Shown here: positions 12,054 to 20,168 of the stretch, piece after piece
Layout: each line of letters opens with the position of its first letter
Numbering within the stretch: position 1 is the first letter of the stretch
Assembly: GCA_035772405.1 (NCBI GenBank)
Contig: JAYKKM010000452.1
Span: 1,149,001 to 1,213,000 of the forward strand
Length of the DNA: 64,000 nucleotides
Direction: 5' to 3'
Source of the DNA: Chrysogorgia sp. JL179-B06
Lineage: Eukaryota; Cnidaria; Anthozoa; Scleralcyonacea; Chrysogorgiidae
Made by a program: the position numbers and the translations under genes
Notes under the pieces: model-generated
Told to the model about the DNA's origin: nothing
Database searches by the model: none
The model's input: only the letters and a program-made list of their open reading frames with translations

Positions 12054-15000
12054 TTAGTCTGTTTGTTCACTACTCTCAGTGGTATCTCTCACTACAATGT
12101 TTTTGTGGCCATACGCGTAGGAGTCAATACCATTCTCTAAAAGGTATCGTTTGTCGTCAAAGCAGGACAGCGATACTTTATTAATTTCGTAGCTACCAAT
12201 CTGATGTTTGACACTTCTAATGGTCTTCATTGTGTGTCGCAACTGTTTCTGCTCGAGTAACACGCTTTTGTAATCTTCGTGTCTGATTACCTTTTTAATT
12301 ATATTTTTTCTAATACCTTTAGCGGTTTTCCCGCCACCTCCACCCTCTTTCAAATAGCTGTACATTTTACTGCGCAACCCGACGAACTCGACAATTGGCG
12401 TTCCAGCGCACTCGTCCTTCATCTTCCCAATAACTTTCTTATTCTCTCTAAAAAAGAATGGGCTGTCATCGGGATAGTCGCTATTGTCAAACTTTTCGCA
12501 CTCCATCATAAAGTCAGAATAGACGTCATCGGTTTTGATTGTGTACAACAGACTGTCAGTGTCAGTGAAGTGTAATCTGCAGGTATTGCTAGAGTACTTT
12601 TTCATGATATAATTATAGTGAAAATCGTACATTAGCGTTTTACTCAAGTCTAGTATGCACATACCCACATATGCGGGTCTATTTAGTGTCAGCGTTTCTT
12701 TAACCTTATGGACAGCAACTAAGTTCTCGCTAAATATTTTGCAAGACACAAACGTTGGCTTCGAGACAAGCTTTTCTAATTTCTTCGCAGTGGTCACTAA
12801 CCTCACGTCCACACGCTTCCTCAAATTTTCCATCGTTTTTCCGAACACACTGTTGTTCATCAACTTGAAGAAATCCTTCTCAAAAGCGTTCTTAGCCGCG
12901 GTTCTTTTGACTGTGTTAAAGTCAATGTACTTGCCCAACCACTTGGACTGATCAAACTGTAGGACCCTATGAATCTTATTGATTTTTAACCCGAGATCCA
13001 TGTACAACTGCAGATTTCCGTAGTGACACACATACTATTTTTTATCCCTCAAATTAGTCACCAATTTCTTCACACCACCAACACTCACGTTAAACTTATT
13101 TTTGATTTTCGTGCAGTACTCTGACAACATGTCGACAGTTATCTCCATCTTCTCGGGAGCCACCGGGTAATCGTTATGCAGGTCATGCAAATGGGTTGGG
13201 TACTCCAAGTCGACCTCGAGCAGTAAACCTTTTTTACTATTGTTGTGATAGTCGTGCAGATTAACTTTTTCTATTTCTTTCTCAGTCAACCACTTGAAGC
13301 CACCCGTAGGTAGACTTCGACTCATTGCCCATCCGTACAAATTGTTGGCGTCAAGGTACATCAAATACTTCGACTCTCGCGCTTTATCGTACCCCTCCAT
13401 GTACTTATTATTCGCCACGCCATGTCTGTTGCATATGTAGCTCACACCACCACGCATACCCATTTCTACGAACTGGAACATGTCAATGTCAGACAATAAT
13501 TCAAGCTCCACTCCAGTCATCTTTAGCATGGCGTCCCAAGCCAATCCAGGCGATGTGAAATAATGGCAAGGGTCTAATTTATACTCGCGGTGGCACGTCT
13601 TTCTAAAGTTCTCGAAAACGTCGGCGAGCAAGAGCACATCGCTTTTCAAATACAGGTCGTGATACCCACCCATACTTTCAACGTCGAAGTAGTCCCACAC
13701 ATCGATGGCGCGCTCGTGCATTTCTTCCGTAATGTGCTCGTCATTCAGAACGCTGTAGAAGTCCTTTTTGGAGGGTAGCTCGCATTCATTGAATTTATCA
13801 AAGGAGTCCATATAATCGTAGGGATAGACTCCCTTTCTTGTCATGAGTGCCAAACCCTCGTCGTGAAACACTTCCGATGTGTATTTGAAAGCGTCCCTTG
13901 GTAGGTTCTTCACCAAGTTGTCTAGACCACTACTCATAAACTGAAAGCTGTCCAAGAATACCAAGTTTTTTCCAAGCATGAACGCCATGTACTTCTCCAT
14001 GTTGTTTGGTATCACATTTATGTCTTGGCCAAACTTGCCAATCTCCTGCATGATGAAATGGCTATCGTAACCACGTAAGTTATGAAAGATCACAGGAATT
14101 TTATCAGTCAATCTAAAGTTCACGTTACACTCACGATGTGCAGACCCTCTATACTTACCTGACACGTGACAGTGGTCTCTCACTCTAACGTCAGCGCCAG
14201 TGTACTCAACACTGCAAATATGACAACTTTTAGCCTCGTCAAAGTTCTTCTTATCGGCATCAGTCAGTATCATTTCTTTGTTAAAGTGACTCTCAGATGT
14301 CTCTTTACAATATTCAACAATTTCTAACATCTCCCCAATGAACTTGTTGACTGCGTTTTCACCACGGTACACTTTTACTGGCTTACTGTACTCGTTGTCG
14401 TAGCAACAAACCAATTTATACCCATAACCACAGTCAACGTGCCTCTGGTAAGCATTTGTGTAGCTACACTCGCTCGATGGTGTCGCCGCATGCACCTTCT
14501 GTGTGATAGCCTCGAAGTCTGCATACACCACAAATGGTACGTTTAGCTGTCTACTAAAATTCTCGTATTTCACTTTCGCACCTTTTTGTGGCATTTTAAT
14601 AGCTTGCTTCCCATTGATGACCAAACATACTTCCACATGGCGTTCAAGCACGTCCTCGCGACTAAAACACTGCAAACAATACCTACAAAAGTGCTTTCTC
14701 GCCTTATACTTTGTCTGACGGTGCATGAATTTGTTAAAATCGCGAATGTACACATAATGCTTGTTGCCCACGTCATTAGTTATCAACAATAGGTCCATAT
14801 GGTCAGGATACGCCTCCTTAGAAACGTACACAGGGAATGGCTGCTTATTTTCATACCCAAAAACATTTATGCTAATATCGTTCGCCTTTTCGATCTTGTT
14901 GTAGTCTTTGAGTGTGACTGGGAAGTCAATTCCGTCATAATTCAGCTCACCGACATGCCTAGCGTACTTCGACGTTCTATCAGAGTGTTTTCCAACAGGA

Positions 15001-15740
15001 AACTTATGTGCAAGGTGGCACCATCTAAAGCACTCGTTGTCATCCCCATTATTCACGTTTATCAGACCCTTCATACTGTTGCACAGCTCCTTTGGCAACG
15101 CAATGTGGCTACTCCCATGCAAAGGTCTGTAAATAGCGACATTGACGTAGTGTGCGTCTATTTTGTCGATAGTCCATCCAGACCCCTCAGATAACCACCC
15201 AGCTATCCGCGTCAAGATCTGTTCCGACCCACGGTTGGCAACACCTTCAATGTCGCGCTCGTTAATGACGACGAACGTCTCGCTGTTAAAGTAGGCAGTT
15301 TTGTATGTGGTCTTATTGAGTTCTAAAGCCTTCTCAAAAGTGACCTTAACTGTCTCTACCACTTTCATTCCGTTGGTCTCACCTAGTTCACGTCTCAAAA
15401 GATTAATGACAGCGCTTCTACTACCATTCACCTGGTTTATGTCTCTGTCGTTAACCACCTCAACTCCATAAGACCTTGCGAACCCTCTCAGTGCTCGGTC
15501 CAACAGCCGTGGGCTATGGTCTTCAACTGTGGGTTGTGCCTCCTGGTTTCTGACAAGACGGTTGTGTGTCCGACTGCCAATGTTAACTCGTCTGTTTGTC
15601 AGCGGATTAACAATAGTCGCATTTGTCGTGTCACTAAAAACACCATCTCTAACAAGTTGATTGTAGACTCGCCCATGAACGTTGACTGCTCTACCTGTTA
15701 GTGGATTTACAACAGCACCAGTTCTAGCGACGTCACCCAT
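12054..15740 (-). pseudogene. Protein-primed family B DNA polymerase, one in-frame nonsense codon
   Basis: About 1,228 codons. Replicative enzyme of the element, expected to initiate synthesis from a protein bound to the DNA ends. Exonuclease motifs are YADFEA (about residue 405), YDSHF and KSDVLLLADVF. Polymerase motifs are A (LDANNLYGWAM), B (LMNNSVFGKTMENLRKR) and C (FTDTDSLLY). Between them are a C2H2-like finger (CRYCLQCF...HVEVC) and an HNH-like knot (CHIC...DHCHVSGKYRG...H..CN), both common in Polinton polymerases. The N-terminus has two NPLT-x-R units like 2-cysteine adaptor modules of large DNA viruses. A TAG at 13035-13037 interrupts the frame between motifs A and B; Polinton 2 has a lysine codon there. 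The last codons and stop lie inside the TIR. Start ATG at 15740 follows a TATATA run by about 10 nt. Confidence 0.95.
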
Positions 15741-15758
15741 GGCTTCTATATACTACAC

Positions 15759-16316
15759 TTATATTTTTTTCCTAAGCCACTCGTTGTAATAACGATCGCC
15801 ACTTTCGCACCATCCCAACTTTGGATACACCACCCCAAACAGATTGTTGTCAAACTTCTCTTTCACCTTTCCGTCTTTAAGGTCTGACACCTTCTCGAGT
15901 GTCTCGAGTTGTCTTCTATGACACAACCTAATAATGTAGTATCCGTATCTGCTGACATTTCTACCCTTTATCAAATCACATGAGTACAACACACTGACAA
16001 CTTTCAAGAAGTCCTCTTTTATCAACTCAAGGTGCTCACCCTTCACAACGTTCCGTAGTCTCCTCCCCATCCACCAAGACCGTTTGTGGACGCTTTTTAG
16101 TCGTGTGAGTCTCATGTCACCATAACTCTGAATGTAACCCCACTCGATGTCGCCACACTTTGGACACGCGTACCCACCACAGTCAGTCATGTTTTTCACA
16201 ACGTCACAATCCGAGCAGTAGTGAATCCTGAAGGTGTCTCCACACTCAGTTTGCGTCTCACTCGCGATCTCATCAATTGTGTAACCGTAGCTCATCTGCC
16301 TCATAAGTTTGTCCAT
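15759..16316 (-). CDS. Zinc-ribbon protein, possible VLTF3-like late transcription factor
   Basis: 185 residues. The N-terminal half has a four-cysteine ribbon (CSDC at about 34-37 and CPKCG at about 52-56). A basic helical C-terminal half follows (RSWWMGRRLRNVV, then KEDFLKVV and YGYYIIRLCHRR). This layout recalls the poxvirus/NCLDV late transcription factor 3 family, which some Polintons also encode. If so, it would activate late (virion) genes in the host nucleus or cytoplasm. I have no decisive motif, so a generic zinc-ribbon DNA-binding protein is the alternative. It is read with the polymerase downstream (18 nt apart) and the coiled-coil protein upstream. I chose ATG 16316 because the Polinton 2 copy lacks the extra upstream methionine. 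Confidence 0.55.
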   Translation of the reverse strand: MDKLMRQMSYGYTIDEIASETQTECGDTFRIHYCSDCDVVKNMTDCGGYACPKCGDIEWGYIQSYGDMRLTRLKSVHKRSWWMGRRLRNVVKGEHLELIKEDFLKVVSVLYSCDLIKGRNVSRYGYYIIRLCHRRQLETLEKVSDLKDGKVKEKFDNNLFGVVYPKLGWCESGDRYYNEWLRKKI

Positions 16317-16343
16317 CACTCTTATACTACTCCAACATTTCTT

Positions 16344-16763
16344 TTACCGAGTTAGCACCCACACCGCTATTCCACTACCCAAACCTAGCGCACCAACAAA
16401 CAATAATTGGTATTCCTTCATTTCCGCACTCGGTTGGTAGTAATCCGCAATCTTCGGACTCTCAGTGAACACTCGACCGCTGTAGTGAATGGTCATTACG
16501 CTTCTAAGTTCTTCCAACGCATGGTTTGTGTCATTGATGTCAGCATTAGCGTCAGAGAGTCGTTGTCGTAAACGCTGGATCTTATCTTTCTTGGCGACCT
16601 CATTCTCATACCACACTTCTTTCGCACTGGCTAGCTGTTCCAACGCATGGTTGTGTCTTTTCATCTCAGCTTCATAGCCTGAATGATTAAACTTCGAGAA
16701 CATAAAGCCAGCGCCTGCAAAAGCCACTGCATTAAAAATCCCTCCAGCCACAACACTCACCAT
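16344..16763 (-). CDS. Coiled-coil protein with two membrane segments
   Basis: 139 residues, not recognised by name. An N-terminal hydrophobic glycine/alanine segment (about 3-22) and a C-terminal one (about 119-137) flank a charged heptad-like helix (about 30-95; QRLRQRLSDANADINDTNHA). The layout suggests a protein embedded in or bridging a membrane, such as a virion or assembly membrane. The copy in Polinton 2 is nearly identical (139 residues), which argues for selection before insertion. It overlaps nothing and lies 4 nt from the next gene upstream, consistent with a compact co-oriented block. Confidence 0.75.
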   Translation of the reverse strand: MVSVVAGGIFNAVAFAGAGFMFSKFNHSGYEAEMKRHNHALEQLASAKEVWYENEVAKKDKIQRLRQRLSDANADINDTNHALEELRSVMTIHYSGRVFTESPKIADYYQPSAEMKEYQLLFVGALGLGSGIAVWVLTR

Positions 16764-16767
16764 TAAC

Positions 16768-17010
16768 TTACGTTGATTTGAATGGATCTGTCGGTATCCA
16801 CTTTTTCGATTGCGCCCATTTTACTAGCAGCGTTCCTGCACCAACAGCTGCAGCAAGTTTCACTGTGCCTTTCACAGTCTCTGGTGTTCCCAATGGTTCT
16901 CCCAAAGCCTTTTTAGAAATCATACTCACTACCACAGCACCAGTCGTGACAAGAAGCGCATCGTACAATTCGTTCATAAGCTCTTTTCGATCGATCGCAG
17001 TCATATACAT
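16768..17010 (-). CDS. Small membrane protein, 80 residues
   Basis: Two hydrophobic segments (about 19-32 and 50-65), separated by a short loop with GEPLGTPETVKG, and a basic/aromatic C-terminus (SKKWIPTDPFKST). No family name is recognised. Similar short two-span proteins occur in invertebrate Polintons, in my recollection. Conserved in Polinton 2, where a 2-nt insertion near 43624 moves the usable start two codons inward. Confidence 0.75.
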   Translation of the reverse strand: MYMTAIDRKELMNELYDALLVTTGAVVVSMISKKALGEPLGTPETVKGTVKLAAAVGAGTLLVKWAQSKKWIPTDPFKST

Positions 17011-17025
17011 TGTCGTGTGTTTTGT

Positions 17026-17370
17026 TCAAGAATCAAATGTGTCTAACGCTGGACGAGTTTTATGACTTTCTGACACACTAGCTGGTGCAGTACTCACAGG
17101 TTCTAATTGCGTCTCTTTTTCACTGCTAATTGTGTACCATAACGAAGCAGCAGCAATGATAACACCAAGTGTTCCAACAATATAACCATAGCTCCACTCA
17201 CTACCCTGTTCTTCGTTGACTATCATTTCACGCATTTTCTTTTCTTTCGCAGCTTTCGATATCTCAGCCAACTTTTTACCAGCAGCGACGCGCTTTGGGT
17301 CCTTCACCTTAACACTTTTCACATCAGTTGTGATCTTAGCGTCGACAGCCGTCTGTGGGTCCTCAGCCAT
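17026..17370 (-). CDS. Basic single-span membrane protein
   Basis: 114 residues: a lysine-rich N-terminal half (KVKDPKRVAAGKKLAEISKA, about 21-40), one membrane span (about 61-80, YIVGTLGVIIAAASLWYTI) and a Ser/Thr/Pro-rich tail. The basic segment could face nucleic acid. It is the first gene of the minus-strand block that ends in the polymerase, and it faces the zinc-finger gene across a 131-bp divergent promoter. Function unknown. Polinton 2 has a 111-residue copy with three residues fewer after the membrane span. Confidence 0.75.
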   Translation of the reverse strand: MAEDPQTAVDAKITTDVKSVKVKDPKRVAAGKKLAEISKAAKEKKMREMIVNEEQGSEWSYGYIVGTLGVIIAAASLWYTISSEKETQLEPVSTAPASVSESHKTRPALDTFDS

Positions 17371-17501
17371 CTATTACACTATCACGTGTTATCTTACTCA
17401 CAGTTGACCTCACAGGTGTCTCACAGTTGACCTCACAGGTATCTCACAGTTCCAGACCAAACGCACTAAAAATTAGGGTTTTTTTCTGGGAGTATAACAT
17501 A
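17371..17501. promoter_or_regulatory. Divergent promoter region with tandem repeats
   Basis: 131 bp between two outward-facing start codons. It contains 2.5 tandem units of about 24 bp (TCACAGTTGACCTCACAGGT, from about 17398), a CACGTG-like box (ATCACGTGTTAT) near the left gene and GTATAACATA 6-16 nt before the right ATG. Polinton 2 keeps the same arrangement at 43138-43268 with slightly diverged repeats. These are the best candidate shared control elements in the element. Confidence 0.6.
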
Positions 17502-18239
17502 ATGACTCAAGACCGAGAGGTTAGCGAAGAAGTTATTGACCGCTTGCTGAGAACGGCCTTTGTCAGTGTGTCTACCCCACGAGTCGACAATGGACCCAAC
17601 GTCTTAAACGAGTACTTTTCAATATACAATCTGCTTGACCTCAGACGTGAAGAGGTGTTAATAAAACAGCCTATCCCCCAGGTCGACTGTGCGAGGCATC
17701 TTCACGACGCTTGGATCGATCTTCGAGAAGATAGAGCCAAGGAGATTGCTGATAGATTAGCTAGCATAATCCCTGTGTGGTGTTACTCATCATTCAAGTA
17801 CCTTATGTTAGCAAGTGATGTCTACTTGAACAACCCTAGTGGGTCCAACGGTACGTTACTCGGTAACTCCCTCCAAGTGTTCTTAGTGACCCTTATATGG
17901 AAACCATGCCCAACCAAAGCCAAAGCGTGGCTAGAGCTCGCCGCAAACCGCGACGTTCACGTTTGCAAGGTGGGGTGTAATGAGATACTGGGTGCGGATG
18001 ATATCAGGGACCACGTACTCTCGCCCGCCCACAGACACTTTGCGAGAGATGAAAACGTGTACACCTGTCACCCGTGCGGTGTGGTCACCAACGACCCACT
18101 GCATCGCTTGAGACACGAGAGCTCGAGGTCCCACCTTAAAAACTTAGAGCTTCAGCGGATATTTAACAATGAACAACAGTTGCCGCAACAGGAGAGAACA
18201 TTTCTCTGGAGGTATAGTAATCATGAAGAAACTCGGTAA
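17502..18239 (+). CDS. Zinc-finger protein of unknown function
   Basis: 245 residues. The N-terminal two thirds have no recognised fold. The C-terminal part has two finger-like groups: C-x3-C...H (CKVGC...HVLSPAHRH, about 155-180) and CHPC...H-x5-H (about 188-209), a spacing like U1/matrin-type fingers of RNA- or DNA-binding proteins. ATG 17502 was chosen because the Polinton 2 protein begins with the same MTQ. The open frame extends upstream but without conservation. The 3' end overlaps the thymidine kinase start by 17 nt, implying coupled expression. Confidence 0.75.
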   Translation: MTQDREVSEEVIDRLLRTAFVSVSTPRVDNGPNVLNEYFSIYNLLDLRREEVLIKQPIPQVDCARHLHDAWIDLREDRAKEIADRLASIIPVWCYSSFKYLMLASDVYLNNPSGSNGTLLGNSLQVFLVTLIWKPCPTKAKAWLELAANRDVHVCKVGCNEILGADDIRDHVLSPAHRHFARDENVYTCHPCGVVTNDPLHRLRHESSRSHLKNLELQRIFNNEQQLPQQERTFLWRYSNHEETR

Positions 18240-18765
18240 GCTAGAAATCGTGATTGGTCCCATGTTTGCAGGAAAAACAACAGAGACTCTTCGTAGGTTA
18301 ATCACGTTAAGTAAGTCAGGGCTCAAAGTCCTTTACATGAACAACACAGGTGACACTAGGCGAACTGACCACGCGTTCTCCACACATCGTCAGACCATTG
18401 TCGTTGGATCAGACAGTTTACCTGCGAAGTTAATCACCAACCTCCCAAGCTCTTCTGAGATAGCTGATTACGACGTCATCGGCATTGATGAAGGCCATTG
18501 GTACTCTGATCTACTCCCAGTTATTCACGAGTACATCAAAGCTGGCATTCATGTCATTATTTGTGGTCTCATAACAACGGAGCACTTAAAAAGACTTGGT
18601 GAACTTGACACGTTGTTCCCAATGGCAGACGACATCACATTTCTAAAAGCGCATTGCGTCGTTTGTCGTGACACTTACGGAACAACTGTTGAAGCACCAT
18701 TCAATTGGAGATATAATCCAGGACCATCGTTTGTTGGTGGTGCTGAGCAATATCGTGCAGTGTGA
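18223..18765 (+). CDS. tk: Type II thymidine kinase, C-terminally shortened by nonsense mutation
   Basis: 180 residues. Phosphorylates thymidine to dTMP, supplying precursors for DNA synthesis in non-dividing cells. Seen here: P-loop GPMFAGKTTE (about 12-21), the Mg-binding IDEGHWY (about 88-94), an HVIICGL strand, and the CVVC half of the structural zinc site (about 145-148). The frame stops at TGA 18763-18765, where Polinton 2 has a cysteine codon followed by a basic, histidine-containing tail. The second half of the zinc site is therefore lost and the product is probably impaired. The cellular and NCLDV families use the same fold. Thymidine kinase is not a standard Polinton gene. Confidence 0.92.
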   Translation: MKKLGKLEIVIGPMFAGKTTETLRRLITLSKSGLKVLYMNNTGDTRRTDHAFSTHRQTIVVGSDSLPAKLITNLPSSSEIADYDVIGIDEGHWYSDLLPVIHEYIKAGIHVIICGLITTEHLKRLGELDTLFPMADDITFLKAHCVVCRDTYGTTVEAPFNWRYNPGPSFVGGAEQYRAV

Positions 18766-19030
18766 AGACGTCATCATCCTTCCACACAAAATTAAGGGTG
18801 TTCTCGGATACCCCACTTTTTAAATTTATACATTGGTAACATGAAACGTCCAATGTCATAGAAACATTTTTTCACACAGTGGTCAGAAGGTTTGTGAAAT
18901 AAAGAGAGAGAGTTTCACAGATATTTTTAACGAGTTAAAAAAACGTCTTTAAAAAACGCTAGAGCAGTTGTCACTTCAAGCATCGTCTCAACAACAAGAA
19001 CGAGCGCTAACTCGACTTATTACTCGTTGT
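18766..19030. other. Convergent intergenic region
   Basis: 265 bp between the 3' ends of thymidine kinase (+) and the BRO protein (-). It contains AATAAAG-type A-rich motifs (near 18898) and short T-runs on the complementary strand that could serve as polyadenylation signals for both genes. No gene seen. The Polinton 2 counterpart is 41610-41846. Confidence 0.5.
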
Positions 19031-19792
19031 CTAAAAAGTCTCTTTACAATAGTGTCTCTCGTGGTTACTTAACGCCGACTTATTTTTAAATTTACGAAAA
19101 CACTGGGAACACTGAAACCCAACGTCAAAGAAATATTTTATCACCGTGGTGATAGCGTCATCGTATGAGTCGCACAACAATGTTAGATAACCAGCGGATT
19201 TGTATCTGAGCAGCAGAGAGTCTTGCTCTTCAGATGTCTTACCTGTGCCACCTGGGTTCTTGAACTCAATCACGAGTCCGCTGTGCTGTCGGTTTGCGTT
19301 GGCAATAATCAAGTCAGGCGTTCCACGTTGGTAACCTTTTTTCCACGAATTTATTCTTTTACTCGAAGTGTCTTGATTCTCACCACAAGCGGCTATCAAA
19401 ATAGCCTCTGGATAATATTTCCTAAGAAAACCAACGACTTTTGTGTGAAGATCGAACTCAGTGATCATTTTAAACTGATTGTGTTTGAGACCAACGTCGG
19501 CTAAACTTTTTCTAACGCTTGGTAAGACTTCTGAGTGCACCCACCTTCCGAAGTGTCTCGCACGCTCCATTTTACTCGAGAACACCAATGAGTAGACTCC
19601 AAGTTCGTTGATAAACGAGGCCTGCTCTATCTTCATTTTACAATCAGGTTCGACGTGGTCGTTGACCGCATCCTTTGGTCGAGCGTAACCTAGAGCGCTT
19701 GCGACTTCTCTTGCTTTGAACCATATGTCACCGTTGTGATTAGCCATCGTGATTTGGTGACCATCGAATAATTGCACTGAGTTGGTTGCCAT
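19031..19792 (-). CDS. BRO-N / VRR-NUC-like nuclease / zinc-finger fusion protein
   Basis: 253 residues with three parts. (1) A BRO-N (Bro/KilA-type) DNA-binding domain, about 5-110, with WFKAREVASALGY and VHSEVLPSVRKS. (2) A PD-(D/E)xK nuclease-like region, about 130-215, resembling VRR-NUC: RGTPDLIIAN, VIEFKNPGGTGK and LLLRYKSAGY supply the D...E-x-K and Q/Y residues expected. (3) A C-terminal C2HC finger (CSQCF...SNHERHYC). BRO proteins are common in large insect and protist viruses. The fused nuclease suggests DNA processing or host-DNA attack rather than simple regulation. Intact in both Polintons. An A/T-rich TACTATAATAG box precedes the start by few bases. Confidence 0.85.
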   Translation of the reverse strand: MATNSVQLFDGHQITMANHNGDIWFKAREVASALGYARPKDAVNDHVEPDCKMKIEQASFINELGVYSLVFSSKMERARHFGRWVHSEVLPSVRKSLADVGLKHNQFKMITEFDLHTKVVGFLRKYYPEAILIAACGENQDTSSKRINSWKKGYQRGTPDLIIANANRQHSGLVIEFKNPGGTGKTSEEQDSLLLRYKSAGYLTLLCDSYDDAITTVIKYFFDVGFQCSQCFRKFKNKSALSNHERHYCKETF

Positions 19793-19812
19793 TACTATAG
19801 CCTCACAAAAGA

Positions 19813-19953
19813 CTACTCGACATAGGTGTCAGGTTTTTTATAGATCTGGTTTGTTGTGTACCAATGCAGCAGGTGTGTTTTATTAGTCTTCAGTTTTCTA
19901 CGTCGTCTGAAAAAGTTTCTAATGTTACGAGCCAGTTTTCTAAGCCAGCCCAT
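19813..19953 (-). CDS. Small strongly basic peptide, 46 residues
   Basis: A short frame begins MGWLRKLARNIRNFF, continues with four arginines and lysine-rich residues and ends TYVE. The N-terminal 22 residues form an amphipathic cationic helix candidate. The identical-length frame occurs in Polinton 2 (40671-40811), with changes mainly conservative (Ala to Val, Lys to Arg), so it is unlikely to be chance. It lies 8 nt downstream of the acylated protein gene. Possible roles by analogy are adenovirus mu-like DNA condensation or membrane lysis during entry. Neither is demonstrated. Confidence 0.65.
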   Translation of the reverse strand: MGWLRKLARNIRNFFRRRRKLKTNKTHLLHWYTTNQIYKKPDTYVE

Positions 19954-19961
19954 TACATAAC

Positions 19962-20168
19962 TTAAGTCACGTCTCCTATCACTCCCACAGTGTCTGTTTC
20001 TGGTAACATAATAGGTTTGCCGTAAGTCTTTTTAGACCTCATACCAATCTCAGCGTGGAGCTCGAGAGTAACGTCACCGCGACCAAATGATCCACCAGCT
20101 TTGAACATGTGATCAGTCGTCTTATTTATCTTATATATTTCATGAGGTCTCGAAAAACATGCTCCCAT
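19962..20168 (-). CDS. Probable N-acylated small protein, 68 residues
   Basis: Begins MGACFSR: Gly2 and Ser6 fit the N-myristoylation consensus MG-x3-S/T, and Cys4 is a likely palmitoylation site, as in Src-family and Galpha termini. The rest (TDHMFKAGGSFGRGDVTLELHAEIG) has no named fold. Dual acylation would anchor it to a membrane. The start directly follows the stop of the fiber-like gene (no gap). Polinton 2 preserves Gly2, Cys4 and Ser6. Confidence 0.7.
   Translation of the reverse strand: MGACFSRPHEIYKINKTTDHMFKAGGSFGRGDVTLELHAEIGMRSKKTYGKPIMLPETDTVGVIGDVT

Larger units (their letters stand above)
11575..12081. repeat. Polinton 1 left terminal inverted repeat
   Basis: 507 bp, matching 29234-29740 in reverse complement with very few differences (one substitution in the C-rich/A-rich junction near 11687). 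The outer 35 bp are GC-rich and share AGTAGTA and GTAGGGCTGCGAGC with Polinton 2. An inner portion holds AT-rich tandem repeats, a hairpin and the last codons plus stop of the polymerase gene. Confidence 0.95.

Noticed and set aside
12054..13031. Separate 325-residue polymerase gene
   Set aside because: It is the in-frame continuation of the polymerase after a single TAG. Polinton 2 has one uninterrupted frame across the site.
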